Source: Hyalella azteca (Eukaryota > Arthropoda > Malacostraca > Amphipoda > Hyalellidae). From it: DNA of 64,000 bases. The stretch is taken from positions 124,001-188,000 of the forward strand of contig NW_025944333.1 of assembly GCF_000764305.2 (NCBI RefSeq), given 5' to 3'. The notes under the pieces are model-generated. The model saw nothing but the letters and a program-made list of their open reading frames with translations, made no database searches and had not been told where the DNA came from. The stretch's first letter is position 1; every line of letters starts with the position of its first letter. Made by a program: the position numbers and the translations under genes. Positions 23,928-36,835 of the stretch are shown here, piece after piece.

Positions 23928-24112
23928 GTTACTGGCAGTGATAAGGGCATTGTACTGGCAGTGATAGTAGCATTGTATCGTTACTGGTAGTGACATTAGC
24001 ACTGTACCGTTACTGGCAATGATATTGGCATTGTACCGTCACTGGCAGTGATTGTAACATTATGACTTTAATTGTATAGTGGCAGTGACTGCCAGTAATT
24101 ATTAATTGAAGT
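23928..24112. repeat. About 30-bp tandem repeat
   Basis: Five to six diverged units with TACTGGCAGTGATA and GGCATTGTACCG. Confidence 0.85.
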
Positions 24113-25180
24113 TTTGTATTTTTCATTTTTGGAGAAAAAGAATATTTAATTGCCTATCCAAGATATTTTATTATCTTCATTAATATTATTTTCGTAGTAA
24201 TATAAATTCGTTCCGCGAATGTCAAACGCTGATGATTTTTGTATCATATATGGTGACATTCGATCATTCGAGTTTGAGAAATGCTTAAGCTATTGTTGAG
24301 ACGTTGGTTGTTTGGGAACTCAAGCTTACCTTCAAGGTGATTACGACTCGAACTACAAATGCACCCCCAAAAGCAGATGTCAAAGCTTTACACAAAGAGA
24401 ATTACGTCTCAAACTGTGAATGAATTTCTTGCGGTTGACATTGCTAAGAGAGTGTGCGACACTTGGGCGAGTTTGGTTTAAACCAGCGAGTGCTAAATTG
24501 AGTTAAATTAAAAATTCAACCTCATGTACCTGCAGGCTTCTCTTGAAATAATTTAGCAGTGAGCCTGAAGTTGGTAGCCTGGTGGTTCAGTGGATATGAA
24601 ACGAGGTTTGCATGTGTAATGTTGTGGAACTTCTGCATTATTGTACATAGTAGTGTCGAGATCCTTTAAATAAATGAATATATCTGAAAAATTGGCCGTC
24701 AACGGCCCCAGATATCAACGTATTTTCTTTTAGTAAAGTCATTGACGCTATCAAATAGCAGGACGAATGAAACAAATAAAACTAATTATTGAACACAAAA
24801 CAATAATTGAAACAACCTATCTTAAAGTACAAAAAACTAAAATTATAAAAATAAAAAAATGTGTTACATTACACCCCTTTACAATATTCTGCACTGTTTT
24901 TTACTTATTTTACATGAACACAAAGTATTAATTACCGTCAGATCTGTCACAGCTCCTGCACGTTAAGACCTACAACTACTGTTCTCCTTGTAAGTGTTCA
25001 GTAACTAGTATTATGCGTGAATGTCATTTTACATATGAATATATTCCTTCGAAGTTGTCCTTATGCATGTTTTAATAGTCGTGTTATTGGGTTTGAGAAG
25101 GTGCGTTCATGTGAGGATAATTTCCTGGATAGGAATATGTCAATGAAATCTTTCTTATCTATTGCCTCCTTCCTACTTAC
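24113..25180. other. Unique sequence, possible worn SINE head
   Basis: At about 24575-24605, GTAGCCTGGTGGTTCAGTGG is A-box-like, but the B-box candidate (GTGTCGAGATCC, about 24653) is poor. Otherwise AT-rich with nothing recognised. Confidence 0.35.
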
Positions 25181-25181
25181 C

Positions 25182-25336
25182 AGGGGCCATACTTTCAAAA
25201 CTCGCTAAGTGAACGTAAGTACTTACGCTCTATTTTCTCGTCTATGATTGGTAGATTTTGCTTGAAAGGCCGTCAATGACTGGCTGATGAACTTACGATC
25301 TTTCAACTTTTTTTGAAAGTATGGACCCTGGTAGTG
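25182..25336 (+). mobile_element. Family B MITE, complete
   Basis: CCAGGGGCCATACTTTCAAA at the left and TTTGAAAGTATGGACCCTGG at the right are terminal inverted repeats. The 155-base interior has GTGAACGTAAGTACTTACGC and no coding potential. Confidence 0.85.
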
Positions 25337-26270
25337 ACCCACGTCTTGTGACGTCATCTAAATATAAGCTATAAAAGGCGCTGTACTCAACCAGCAACTA
25401 CAGTCTTGGGCGAGAACAGTCGTGTGAAGTCCATTGCTACTATTAAGAGGACAGTAAAATATTCTTTGTACATATCAACTGTGAGCCTTATATAATCATC
25501 AATTAATACTCAAAAACTCAAATATCAAATAATAATAAAAAATACTATAATAATAAAAATAATAATCGCCACGCTGTCTCTCAATAACCCTCGAATCACT
25601 ATCACACACCGAACCAACGGCAGGTCATTGATATAAATATTAAGTGTGGAGTGTTACAGGAAACACACCGCCTTACACTTACGACTTGTACTCCAAAGTA
25701 CATTGCGTGTCTTGCGGCCTTGCCTGTGCTAAGCAATTACAGAGATGGCTTGCGCTTGTTAGTTTATACTCTCGAAAATTCTTCAAATTCTCGTAATTTT
25801 GACAATTAATGTCTTATAAAAAACTAAATTTTCCGTTCAAATTACACAAAACTAAATTTTCCGTTCAAATTATTGTAACTCATACACATATAATTGCAAT
25901 GAAATTACATCAATGAATCAACAATTAAATTGGTTATGATTGTCATTGCAATCTTTAAAAGGATTGTTGTTTTTTTTTTTTGATCGTTTGAATAAACCCG
26001 TCATATTTAATAGACAGGTGGAACTATTCTCAGTTTTATTAAAAGTTTACTTTTTTTCTATTTAGTCTTTCAGAGAGTCATGTTTTTGACAGATGTTTCC
26101 TGGTCGGATGAAGTTAATGAATTGCTGCAACTCCAGGCCACTCAAATGCTGGGTTTCAGTAATACTCGGTTTTCTCAATGCCCTGCCAGACTCGAAAAAA
26201 ATTAAATGAGTCCAATTATTTTCTTGCTGCTCATGCAGTAAAAATTGGCCGCTCGCTGAAAGGCGATTCG
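25337..26270. other. Unique sequence, no gene seen
   Basis: Contains a short direct repeat AACTAAATTTTCCGTTCAAA at about 25820-25870. Confidence 0.5.
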
Positions 26271-26274
26271 CTTC

Positions 26275-26935
26275 TGAATGTTGAATTTTGCGGTTGAGAA
26301 GAAAATATTTAATACTTTACTTCTGAGGTTGAAAAACAAATATTTTGGGTTGAATTTTGCAGTGAAGAGGCAGATGCTTATGGGTTTAATTTCATGGTGA
26401 AGAAGCAGACGTTCATGGAAACAATTATGCGGTGAAGAAGCATACGTTCATGGGTTCAATTTCACGGCGAAAAAGAGACGTTCATAGATTCAATTATACG
26501 GTGAAGAAGTAGACGTTTATAGGTATAATTTTGCAGTTGAAAAGCTAATTTTTCGATGGTCGAAGTAGGTAGTAAAGAAGCAGATGTTCAAGGGTTGAAT
26601 TTCGCAGTGAATAAGCAGACGTTCAAGAGTTGAATTTTGCAGTGGACAAGCAGATATTCAAGGTTGAAGTTCGCAACCAAGAAGCAGACGTTCAAAGGCC
26701 GAGTTATGCAGTTGAGAAGATGTTAAGGAGTTTAAGTTTGCAGTGGCGAAGAAGATGTTTTAGAGTTGAATTAGTAGTGAATATTAAGATGATCTACATT
26801 TGCAATTAACAGTGAAAAAGAGGATGTTCTAGAGTTATAATTATCAGTAAAGAGGAGTATGTTCTATAGATATAATTAACAACGAAAAAGAAGATGTCCT
26901 GGAATTCAAGTTCGTAGTGGAGAAAAAGATGATAA
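26275..26935. repeat. About 35-bp diverged minisatellite
   Basis: About 18 units around GAAGAAGCAGACGTTCATGG + GTTCAATTTCGCAGT, more diverged than the other arrays and so probably older. Confidence 0.9.
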
Positions 26936-27114
26936 CTCATAAACTCCGATAACTTACAACTAATGCATGGCATCAGAAATATGCGAAATTTAATAAAATA
27001 CTTGGGTTTGAACGTAAATTTTTGCTGGCTCTTATGTATAAAAATTTTCATTTTTCGATACGCACAAACAATTTGTTTGAGCGCATTTCCATCAACTATA
27101 AAGCCCTTCAACTA
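26936..27114. other. Unique sequence
   Basis: Nothing recognised. Confidence 0.5.
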
Positions 27115-27292
27115 TCAGCTGAGGGGCTTTCCCTAAACTATAAAATTTCCCTTAAATATCACATTTCCCTAAACTATCACATTTCCCTCAACTATCACAT
27201 TTCCCTCAGCTATCAATCACATTTCCCTCAACTATCACATTTCCCTCAGCCATCACATTTCCTTAAACTATCGCATTTCCCTTAACAATCAA
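27115..27292. repeat. 18-bp minisatellite CTATCACATTTCCCTCAA
   Basis: About nine units. Confidence 0.95.
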
Positions 27293-28255
27293 CAAAAAAC
27301 TTATAAACTTATCACACCCAATCCGGTGTGCTCAGTGTTCGTTAAAAGTCGATGTTCATTGTGAGTTCAATGTTCATTCTAAGTTTAATGTTAGTTAATA
27401 AGTTCGTTCATTTTTTATTTCAATTAATTTTTCGATCTTCAGACATCGACTATCAGATCCAAAGATGGGAAATAAATGATAATAATTTTTCACTCCGGTG
27501 AGAACTTTAAAAGTAAGAGAATTTATCGGCGTTCGTGAGTAATAATAGAAGTGAATAAAAATATTTCTTATAATTACTCCCTTACTCATGAGTGACATGC
27601 ACAATTGGCACATGTCTCTAATCTATATATATTTATATCCACGTGTTTATGCGCCTGAAAATTTATATTTAAAAGACATAATACAGCGAATGCTGCCATG
27701 GATATAGTGGCACATTAAGGACGAATAAAAATGATAATGAAAACTGTACACTACACCGCGACAATGCTACAAATAATAATTATTGTTCAAGGCGGTTATG
27801 GGAAATAAGAAATGAATGTGAATGTTCGATATCGCTTGGGATTTATTGTTTGGTACAGTTAATAAAAAAAATTCGGAAGGCTTAAAAAATTTTGTCTGAA
27901 AATTTGTAGACGAATGTTCGTTTATCTCGCTTATTTTAAATAACAATGTTTCTATGAAGAAAAATTATTCATATATATTCAAACAAAGGAATGTGAAAGA
28001 TAAATATAAAAAATAGTGATTCCATAATAAAAATAGAATCTACTTATTGGCCTTGCAGTTATTTGAAAAAAAACCTGCTGGTATGAGACGTTTCAGTAAG
28101 TAGTGTTCAAGTATCAAGCTTATAAATAATCAATTGATAGTTCACACGCTAACGTCTTATACTGAACACATTACCGTGCGGATTAAACAATATTACGGAA
28201 CCCCCGAGCAGGTGACAGCCACTCGAAATTCAGAGCGTGTGTGACAGCTCAATAA
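27293..28255. other. AT-rich, no gene seen
   Basis: Nothing recognised. Confidence 0.55.
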
Positions 28256-28259
28256 TTTT

Positions 28260-28478
28260 GTCGCTCATCCATCATCCACGGTACACTGCACATGACTGCT
28301 TCTGCCTACACAGTAGTTATCCGCGGTACATCGTCGCCGTATCGGCGGCTTTTCGGAGGCCATCGATCGGCCGACGGTGGCTGGAATGCGACGGTGCCAC
28401 AATTTGGTGTTATTTTGGACCGCGTCTGGATACCGCCGTACGCTATCGGTCGATGCATCGTGCGAGTTGATCGTGTTG
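28260..28478. other. CpG-rich island in AT-rich sequence
   Basis: About 215 bases with many CpG (CGGCGGCTTTTCGG, CATCGATCGGCCGACGG). Open frames exist on the plus strand, but I recognise no domain. It abuts the 16-bp array. Confidence 0.6.
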
Positions 28479-28479
28479 A

Positions 28480-28905
28480 ATATAGGGTGTGTTGGATATA
28501 GGGTGTGTTAAATATAGGGTGTGTTGAATATAGGGTGTGTTGGATATAGGGTGTGTTAAATATAGGGTGTGTTTAATTTAGGGTGTGTTGAATATAATAT
28601 AGGGTGTGATAAATATAGGGTGTGTTGAATATAGGGTGTGTTGAACATAGGGTGTGTTGAATATAGGGTGTGTTGAATATAGGGTGTGTTGAATATAGGG
28701 TGTGTTGAATATAGGGCGTTTTGAATATAGGGTGTGTTCAACATCGGGTGTGTTGAATATAGGGTGTGTAAAACCTTGGGTGTGTTGAATATAGGGTATG
28801 TTAAACTTCGGGTGTGTGAAATATGAGGTGATTTAAACATGAGGCGTGTTGAACATCGGGCGTGTTGAACATCGGCTGCATGGACACTGGGCGTTTTGAA
28901 CATAA
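28480..28905. repeat. 16-bp minisatellite GGGTGTGTTGAATATA
   Basis: About 26 units. The right end drifts to GGGCGTGTTGAACATC variants. Confidence 0.95.
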
Positions 28906-29660
28906 GGCGCGTTGAACTTCGTGCGTGTTCAACTCTGTAATTTGTCGATAACTCTCTCTCACTCGGTCACGAATATGACGATGTTCCGTACATTTCATTT
29001 GACTCGACAAGCGTCGTCAGCACGCAGGGTTGGAGAGTTCGTCTGACTTTGCCATTGCACGTAGCCGTGTAAACGAACGATACTAAAGTTCATGATGTAC
29101 TGGCAAGCATATTTTTGTAATTAGTTTCCATATTTTTGTGTTTATGATTGTAATCCGTAGAAATATTTAATCATAATAATAATAATCATGTAATCATTAC
29201 ATCGTAATAATAAAATAACTCCATTAATGTTCGATAACACACACTGGGAAGGTGTGTGTGTTAGTTTTGTATTATTTAAGATTTATTCATATTACTCGTA
29301 TGTCCGTGTTATCAGTTTCATCATTTATTCAGTGAATATATATAGTGATATTAGGTATATATTCTAGAGATACGAGTCGAATTATTTTTCATTAATTTTA
29401 GCTGAGGTTATTTTAGGTTATTTCTTGTCAGGAGTCCGATAAACAAGACTTAGTCGTGCTTTATTATACAGCAATTAAAGTGAGCTTATGGCCTATTGAA
29501 AACCATTGTCGGATCCCATAAAAAAAGATCATGAAGTTCAGCAACAAATTTTTATAGGTTCGGCTCTAACGTTGCTCGGTTCTCAATAGAATTCCTTTCT
29601 AATTCAGAATCAATGGCATACAGAAGCTTATGGTTAGCGTGAGCACAGTAGCACTGTTTA
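28906..29660. other. Unique sequence, no gene seen
   Basis: Nothing recognised. Confidence 0.5.
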
Positions 29661-29664
29661 GGTG

Positions 29665-29978
29665 TTTATACAATCACATTCATTATTACAGAATCACATT
29701 CATTCTTGCAGAATCACATTCATTATTGCAGAATCACATTCATTATTACAGAATCAAATTCATTATTGCAGAATCACATTCATTATTGCAGAATCACATT
29801 CATTCTTGCAGAATCACATTCATTATTGCAGAATCACATTCATTATTACAGAATCATATTCATTATTGCATAATCACATTCATTATTACAGAATCATATT
29901 CATTATTGCATAATCACATTCATTATTACAGGATCATATTCATTATTGCATAATCACATTCATTCATGCAGAATCACT
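29665..29978. repeat. 20-bp minisatellite CATTATTGCAGAATCACATT
   Basis: About 15 units. The right half shows a two-unit higher-order alternation of ACAGAATCATATT and GCATAATCACATT (40 bp). Confidence 0.95.
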
Positions 29979-30114
29979 TTATCATTGTTTTTACCCCTAA
30001 AACCAGGATTGCTGTCCGCGCGCATGATGGTATACAAATGATGCAGGTCAAATTAAGGCCTATTAAGGAGAACATGGGAAGGAAGGAGGAAATGTTCTGA
30101 ATTAATAACCGGAA

Positions 30115-30345
30115 TGGCAGGCGAAGAACGAAAAAATTTGATTAACTCAAACATCCGAGAATGAGAGAAAGAAATAAGGGAAAGGAGTAAGAAAAAGTGA
30201 TGAGAGAAAGGGTTTAGAGAAGGGTACGAGAAAGAGGAATGAGAGAAAAGAATGAGAGAAAGGAACAAGAGAAAAGAGTGAGAGAAAGAGATGAAAGAAA
30301 GGAATGAGAGTTAAGAATAAAATAAACGAATGATAAAAAGTAGTG
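30115..30345. repeat. Purine-rich GAATGAGAGAAAG tract
   Basis: About 15 irregular units of GAATGAGAGAAAG; almost pure purine on the plus strand. Confidence 0.85.
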
Positions 30346-32320
30346 AGAAAAGGAATCTCTACTGCTAAGCAAACTCTAGCTAATGTCTTAAGTTAGTTGT
30401 AGCTCCTGCTACATCCCTAAGCTATACGCATTAATTCAATGTAGATTTATTCATCATAATTTATTCATGGATTTATTCATTTATTCGTTAAGTTGTCCAG
30501 GTTATAGCTATCATTATGAAATTTCTTAAACCTAAATGATGCTATTGTACAATTTTAGGTAGTTACAATAGGCCAAAAAGTGCTCTGAGTGTTTAAAAAT
30601 CACCAAGAAGCATCAAAAAGGTGTTGGATGCTCTAATGCATCAAACCAAAGACGTATACAAAATATGAAAAAAAAACATATATCGTCTGCGCTGTAAAGT
30701 CCATCGTTTACACAAGCCACGGCAGCACGTCCGACGTATGGTTCAGATTATACAGGTTTAGGTTGAGAACAAATATGATGAATCTACAACTAATATCGTA
30801 CAATAACTAATATTCTAATATCTGTCTTAATGCAAAAATTTTTGTACAGTGTAATTTACGAATGAAAATTTTAATTCTGTCACTCATACGCCACTTGCCG
30901 AGCTTTATTTATACCTCTTCATACAAACGTTATATATTTAAAAGTTTCAAGCCAAAAAAATCCGTAAAACTTCAGAAATAGCGTTGCAACGAATAAGACT
31001 TTATTTGCAATGCAAATAAGCGCTGGGTAGGCTTAGCTTATTGTAGGCGCGAAATTCGTGGCGTCTTCATATGAGCAAGACGAACGCGGGTTCTCGGAAA
31101 TTCCTTGAAATAAATTTGATGAAATAAATTCAATAAACAATTCAAATAAATTGTACAAATTCAATTTCTAATATTGTTCAAATATTTGTCGTAATGCTGT
31201 TGAGTTTGATATCTAATATTCTGGAATTATAGGAAGATATGCCGTTTACTTGATTTGTTCTAGAATTGCAGAAAACTATAGTTTAAATTGGGTACATAAT
31301 GTTGTTCAATGTATCGAGAATAACGTATAAAATATTTGTAGTCATGCCGAGTTTCTGTTTGATGGACGGTTTGGTTAAATATTAAAATAGGTTTGGTTAA
31401 ATATTTATAAATTATTGCATTATTTGATGTTGACTTTGCAGCAAATCTTATCACTGAAAATATTTAATTAATAGTATAATGTTACGCTAATCACGCAAAC
31501 AAATCTGATCGCGCAAAGTCAGTATTATTTGCTGGCTGATGATTTGTAAATATTTAAAGTGGGCCATTAACTTTTCAGTCATTAATATTTCCGTCATTTA
31601 GCTTACCCTTTGCTGTCTAATAATAAAACAAAAAAAGTAATATTATTAGAGAAGTAAATTAGTTGTTTGAGTAAAATGCGATACATTGGCACGAAGTCAC
31701 GATTACATTTTGTTAATGGATATATTCAAATCCCAGCAAAAAGTTCTTCAATATTATTAAATATGTGAAAAAAATTTCGTCTCGAAAGTTCTCTTGACAC
31801 TCACCCTCGTTCAGCCTCATTTATGTGAGGGTAATGAGATGGTCCTCGGTCTGATGCCCTCGCGTCGAGTGGTGGTTATCCTCTCTGCCAAACTTGATAA
31901 TTTATATCCATTAATAGAAAGTAATCATTAAATCATAATAATCATTCCGATAATCATTTTATTAACAATAATAATTTTAATTGAAAAAGAAGGCAAAAAA
32001 TTGTCTTATGGTTTAAAGCCGCTTATGATTCCATCGATTCCTGGGCACACATCGTTTAAAGCAATAGGATTATTTTGAAAGATTATTAACATGGTTTTCA
32101 AGTACGAAAATTGTCCAGAATATAATGAATTTAGTATAAAAAATTGCTTTAATTAGAATTATCTGCGCCTTTTCAATTTTTACCTCGTGTAGGGAGAAAG
32201 GAAATCTCAGATCTCGCTGACAAGGAGCTACAGAACATGACAACCTTCCACGTTCACTGCTGGAGGAACACTAAACTCCAGCGTGCGCTTGACATTTGCC
32301 CTGGAAACAACAGTACTTGA
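30346..32320. other. AT-rich, no gene seen
   Basis: No repeat array or coding signal recognised in about 2 kb. Confidence 0.55.
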
Positions 32321-32325
32321 AACCA

Positions 32326-32508
32326 AACACTCAGAGCAACGAATGAGGCTATGTCAAAATAACCCGGAATCGAAATTATGTCGAAATAACCCAGAAAATT
32401 AGCCCGGAATCACCCGTCAGTGCTACTTGCGATGAATGCTTGTGGTGCTAGTAAGGAAAAGTGTAGCTAATTTAGACAATAAAACTCATTAATTTTCTGA
32501 GTGATATT
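32326..32508 (-). mobile_element. Family A MITE, diverged
   Basis: ACACTCAGAGCAACGAATGA at the left and ACTCATTAATTTTCTGAGTG at the right. Inside is a duplicated GTCGAAATAACCC/GTCAAAATAACCC. Confidence 0.65.
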
Positions 32509-33065
32509 ATAGAAATACTATTATAACCCCTTTCTAATTATCATGATATTTCTTTCTTTGCATTAAATTTGAAAAATAATAAGCTACTTTGAATTGTATG
32601 AAATATACTAAAAATGGCGAATTTTCCTCTTTGAAATAATGTCTTCGCCATTTTACGTCATTTTTATGGCTATGCTTTAGTGAATGCTATATGCTATACA
32701 TCTTTAATTTAGAACATTTAAATAATATTTTATTGATTTATAAATGGATTTCGAAGGCTTTAAATTCCGATATATATTGTTTCCAGGAAAATTATATAAA
32801 TCTGGATATTATTACAAAAAAAATTTTGCTTAAATGCATATTAATTACATGATAACTTTGTAACTAGACGAGGGCATGCAATTCCGTCAATAACGCTGCA
32901 GCTTCACGCCATAAACTGCATAAATGCAACAAAAGCCTCGGCTTCCTTGTTCCTTTGTTGCGTCGATGTGAACAAAACATTTTTAATTGGATAAAGTGAG
33001 GTCTTAATTAAGACACGATAATGGCTTATTATTGCGCGATAAGGTTCTAAATAGGAATATATATT
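32509..33065. other. AT-rich, no gene seen
   Basis: Nothing recognised. Confidence 0.5.
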
Positions 33066-33195
33066 TCGCATCCATAGACTTCCTTGAACTCTAAGAAAGT
33101 AAATGAAATACTACACTGCATATCCATAGACTTATTTCACTTCATGGAAGTAACTGAAATACTACACTGCATATCCGTAGACTTTTCTTCGCCTC
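33066..33195. repeat. About 55-bp tandem repeat
   Basis: Two copies and a part of a third with GCATATCCATAGACTT and GTAAATGAAATACTACACT. Confidence 0.85.
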
Positions 33196-33464
33196 GAGAT
33201 CTTGTTCCCTGTTATTCCATGACTCGATATTTCTATCTTCAAAGCTCAATTTCCCTCATTATGACATATAAAGCTTGAGCATGAACCGTTGAATGTCACG
33301 TGTGGCATGGAAACTACTTGTTCTGACTATATTGTCTGACACCAGACTCAAATTTATCGGCAGGCTATAGTATATAAATTTATTAGAAAATTTTGGAATA
33401 AAATAAATGATAAATTATTTTAAATATTAATCTCTTAGCCGAAAATACGATCAAAATGGCATGC

Positions 33465-34075
33465 AAACACAGTGTTGACAAAACCAATTAACGATCGTTG
33501 TATGGGTAACGACTCTACCAAAACCAATCAAACTGGCGCGCAGTTTAAGATTTACTATTTAATATGGCGTGGAATCTAAGTGATTACAAAACCGATCAAT
33601 ATTGCTCGCAATCTCTATACTGACAATACCAATCAATACGACGCGAAATTTCGGTGCTGGCAAAATCAGTCAACGTTACGCGATATACACTGTACAAAAT
33701 TTTGCGCACAGTTTTTGCTTGATTTTGTCAAAAATTGCGCACCATTTTGACAAAACCAATCAAAATGGTACACAATTTCCGTGCTAACAAAACAATTAAT
33801 GCAGCGCACAATCTAGTGATGACAAACCAATCGATGTAGCACGCATTCTCAATGCTGACAAAACCAATCAATATCGTACGCAATCTCAGTGCTGACAAAA
33901 CCAATCAATATAGTGCGCAATCTCAGTGCTGACAAACCTATTGATGCAGCACGCAGTCTCTGTGCTGACAAAACCAATCAATATAGTGCGCAATCTAGAG
34001 CTGACAAACCAATCAATGCAGCACGCAATCGCAGTGCTGACAAAACCAATCAATATTGTACGCAATTTTGCCTTC
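33465..34075. repeat. About 37-bp minisatellite
   Basis: About 16 units with GCTGACAAAACCAATCAATA + TAGTGCGCAATCTCAGT, best preserved from 33840 rightward. Confidence 0.9.
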
Positions 34076-34084
34076 GCTCCGACA

Positions 34085-34135
34085 ATAGGACGGCGGCCGA
34101 GCGGTCACCGGGTTGTCGTGTTTGAGAGGCTTCCT
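34085..34135 (+). other. Possible tRNA-like fragment
   Basis: GGCGGCCGAGCGGTCACCGG resembles a tRNA D-arm/A box, but no T-arm or acceptor pairing is visible. It lies between two arrays. Confidence 0.25.
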
Positions 34136-34179
34136 CAGAGAGTCAATCTTATGAGTAATTTGCAGGAGTTAGCCTTGAA

Positions 34180-34472
34180 ATTGCACTGCAGAGACGCAGA
34201 GCACTGCAGAGACGCAGTGCACTGCAGCGACGCAGTGCACTGCTGAGACGCAGTGCACTGCAGAGACGCAGTGCACTGCTGAGACGCAGTGCACTGCAGA
34301 GACGCAGTGCGCTGCAGAGACGTTGTGCCCTGCAGAGACGCAGTGCACTGCAGAGACGCAGAGCACTGCAGAGACGCAGAGCACTGCAGAGATGTAGTGC
34401 ACTGCAGAGACGCAGTGCGCTGCAGGGACGCAGTGCACTGCTGAGACGCAGTGCACTGCAGAGACGCAGTGA
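34180..34472. repeat. 18-bp minisatellite GCACTGCAGAGACGCAGT
   Basis: About 16 units with CTGCAG in most. The end GCAGT pairs with the start ACTGC, so each unit boundary is a small palindrome. Confidence 0.95.
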
Positions 34473-34474
34473 AT

Positions 34475-34970
34475 TTTAATTATTCAATTTAAATTTTTTG
34501 AAAATTTCAATCATTCATTGAATTTTAATTATTCAGTGCTGAAATTTTTTTCCGGAATTCGAAGTTTAGTCGCGCGTAGAAACTTTAAAGGTGACAAGTT
34601 AAAAATTAATTGGTGACTCCTTCTTCCGGAATTTATGTTAAACTCAAGGGAAGTTTCAGACGTGCGTTTTTTGGACAAGTTTTCACTTGGTTTCCAATCA
34701 TGCTAGAAATTCATGAAAAGTGGCTCCGCTCACAATTTCCTAATTAGATTTTTTCTGCCGCGATTCGATAATTTGTATATTTATTGTCGGCGAAAAATTT
34801 AATTTCACGTGAAGGATAATAGTGTGGTCTTTTTTATTTACTTCTTGCTTCAAAATTAACATTTCCTATTCTATTAAGCAGTGATCGGAAACCAGTTAGT
34901 ATCGTTCGTGATTAAAGGAGTATACATCGTGGACTAATTAATCATGCCTTTGAGGACACACATAGACTGA
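34475..34970. other. Unique sequence, no gene seen
   Basis: A short direct repeat GAATTTTAATTATTCA occurs at about 34470-34530. Confidence 0.5.
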
Positions 34971-34974
34971 CACA

Positions 34975-35305
34975 GCGGTTTATGGCCTCCATGGAGACCT
35001 AAATTGAGAAACATACCCTTGAATACACAGTGACAGACACTTGGATTCGAGCCCTTGAAATTACCGAGACCGGCACTGCAACTGAAGCCCTTAAAAATAC
35101 AAAAACTGACAATACAATTCATAGCTTTGAAAATACAGAGACCGACACCACGATTCAAACCCATGAAAATACAGAGACCGACGCTACGGCTTATGACTTT
35201 AGGTACACTGCAGAGACCGACACTGCGTTTCAAACCCATGAAAACACAGAGACCGACACTGCGTTTCAAACCCATGAAAACACAGAGACCGACATTGTGA
35301 TTCAC
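34975..35305. repeat. 36-bp minisatellite
   Basis: About nine units with CAGAGACCGACACTGCGTTT + CAAACCCATGAAAACA. The left units are diverged and the two at 35210-35290 are identical. Open frames here arise from the multiple-of-three unit. Confidence 0.9.
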
Positions 35306-35514
35306 TGCCATATTTTTTATGCATTAAGGAAGGCGCAGCATTACGGTCTTTTAGTTTTGGTTGGCAAGCAAATCCAGGGTGAAAAATTTGGATTTCCGAG
35401 AAGATGCAAATATCATGCATTCACTGCATCATCGTTCACTGCAACTGGCGCGAAATATATATATTGTAAAGAAGCGCTTTATAGTTTCTGCAGCTTAAAC
35501 AAATTATATATCGC

Positions 35515-35772
35515 GAAGAAAATGAGTATTCCATGCAGCTGAAGTGAAATAGATATTGGGCTAAAAATAAGTATTTTTTGCAGGTGAAACGAAATAGATA
35601 TTGTGCTGAAAAGGAGTATTCCATGCAGCTGAAAAGAAATAGATATTGTGCTGAAAAGAAGTATTCCATGCAGCTGAAAAGAAATGGATATTGTGCTGAA
35701 AAGAAGTATACCCTACAGCTAAAACGAAATAGATATTGTGCTGAAAAGAAATATTCCCTACAGCTGAAATGA
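35515..35772. repeat. 45-bp minisatellite
   Basis: About six units with GAAATAGATATTGTGCTGAA + AAGAAGTATTCCATGCAGCTGAAAC split at the 20-base mark. The unit is again a multiple of three. Confidence 0.9.
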
Positions 35773-36395
35773 GATGCATTGTGCAAACGAGGATAGTGCT
35801 TTAAATCGGACACATGATACATCGTCGTCTGTGACCGGAACAAAGCTTCTGCTACTTTGAAGGTCTAACTGCATAATGTGCTTCTAGCTTTCATGGAATT
35901 TGACTTTGAAGAACAACAGGAATATGAATGCATTTGAAGCTGTTTTACATGATGGAAACGCATCAGCTTATATGCAAATATTTTCGTTATGATTTCAAGT
36001 TTTTCTTTAACGTAAACTACATGCTACTTCAAATTATTAACTATAAAACCTAAATTTAAGCATCTGAACGATCTATAGTAATCTATGGTTCTACAGTGAA
36101 TTAATTAAAAATCTATATAAATTATTTCTGATCATATATCGCTGAAATAATTTTATTTATTTGCCTTTCATGTTCATGCCGCATTTTATTTATGAAAGGC
36201 ATTTTAGGCCTAGGCACTTTTTAAGCCTAGTTTACTGGCCGTCGTGTAATGCTTAACATAAATATGGGCGGCTTAGGACAAAGGTTTCTGAGGCAGACTT
36301 CGTTAACCTTACCTACGTCCGCTCCTGGCTGCCTTCCAAGGATCTCGATCACTAGCTTTATTCCTTCCCTCGTCTCCCTCGAGGCTGAAAAAATT
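35773..36395. other. AT-rich, no gene seen
   Basis: Nothing recognised. Confidence 0.5.
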
Positions 36396-36399
36396 CTTG

Positions 36400-36835
36400 G
36401 TTTACCTAAAGTTTAGGTTTTGGCTTAGCTAAAGTTTATGTTTTGGTTTAGCTAAAATTTAGCTAAAGTTTAGATCTTGGTTTAGGTAATGTTTAGCTCC
36501 TGATTTAGCCAAAGTTTAGTTCTTGGTTTAGCTTAAGTTTAGCTCTTGGTCTGCTAAAGTTAGCACCTGGTTTAGCTAAAGTTTGATTCTTGGTTTCGCT
36601 AAAGTTAAGTTTAGATCTTGCTTTACCTAAAGTTTAGCTCTTGCTTTCGTCAAAGTTTAATTCTTGGTTTAGATAAAGTTTAGCTCTTGGTTTGGCTAAA
36701 GTTCAGCTCCTGGTTTCGCCAAAGTTTAGTTCTTGGTTTAGCTAAAGTTTAGCACTCGTTTAGTTAAGTTTAGCTCTCGTTTAGTTAAGTTTAGCTCCCT
36801 CCTGGTTTAGCTAAAGTGCAAATTTAATTAAACTT
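36400..36835. repeat. About 22-bp minisatellite
   Basis: About 18 units around AAAGTTTAGCTCTTGGTTTA + GCT. Confidence 0.9.

Noticed and set aside
28237..28501. Plus-strand frames through the CpG-rich block as exons
   Set aside because: Two overlapping frames are open, neither shows a recognisable domain or clear splice sites. Reported only as a compositional anomaly.
34934..35843. Open frames with ENTETD- and YCAEKK-type repeats
   Set aside because: They are explained by 36-bp and 45-bp arrays, whose unit lengths are multiples of three.
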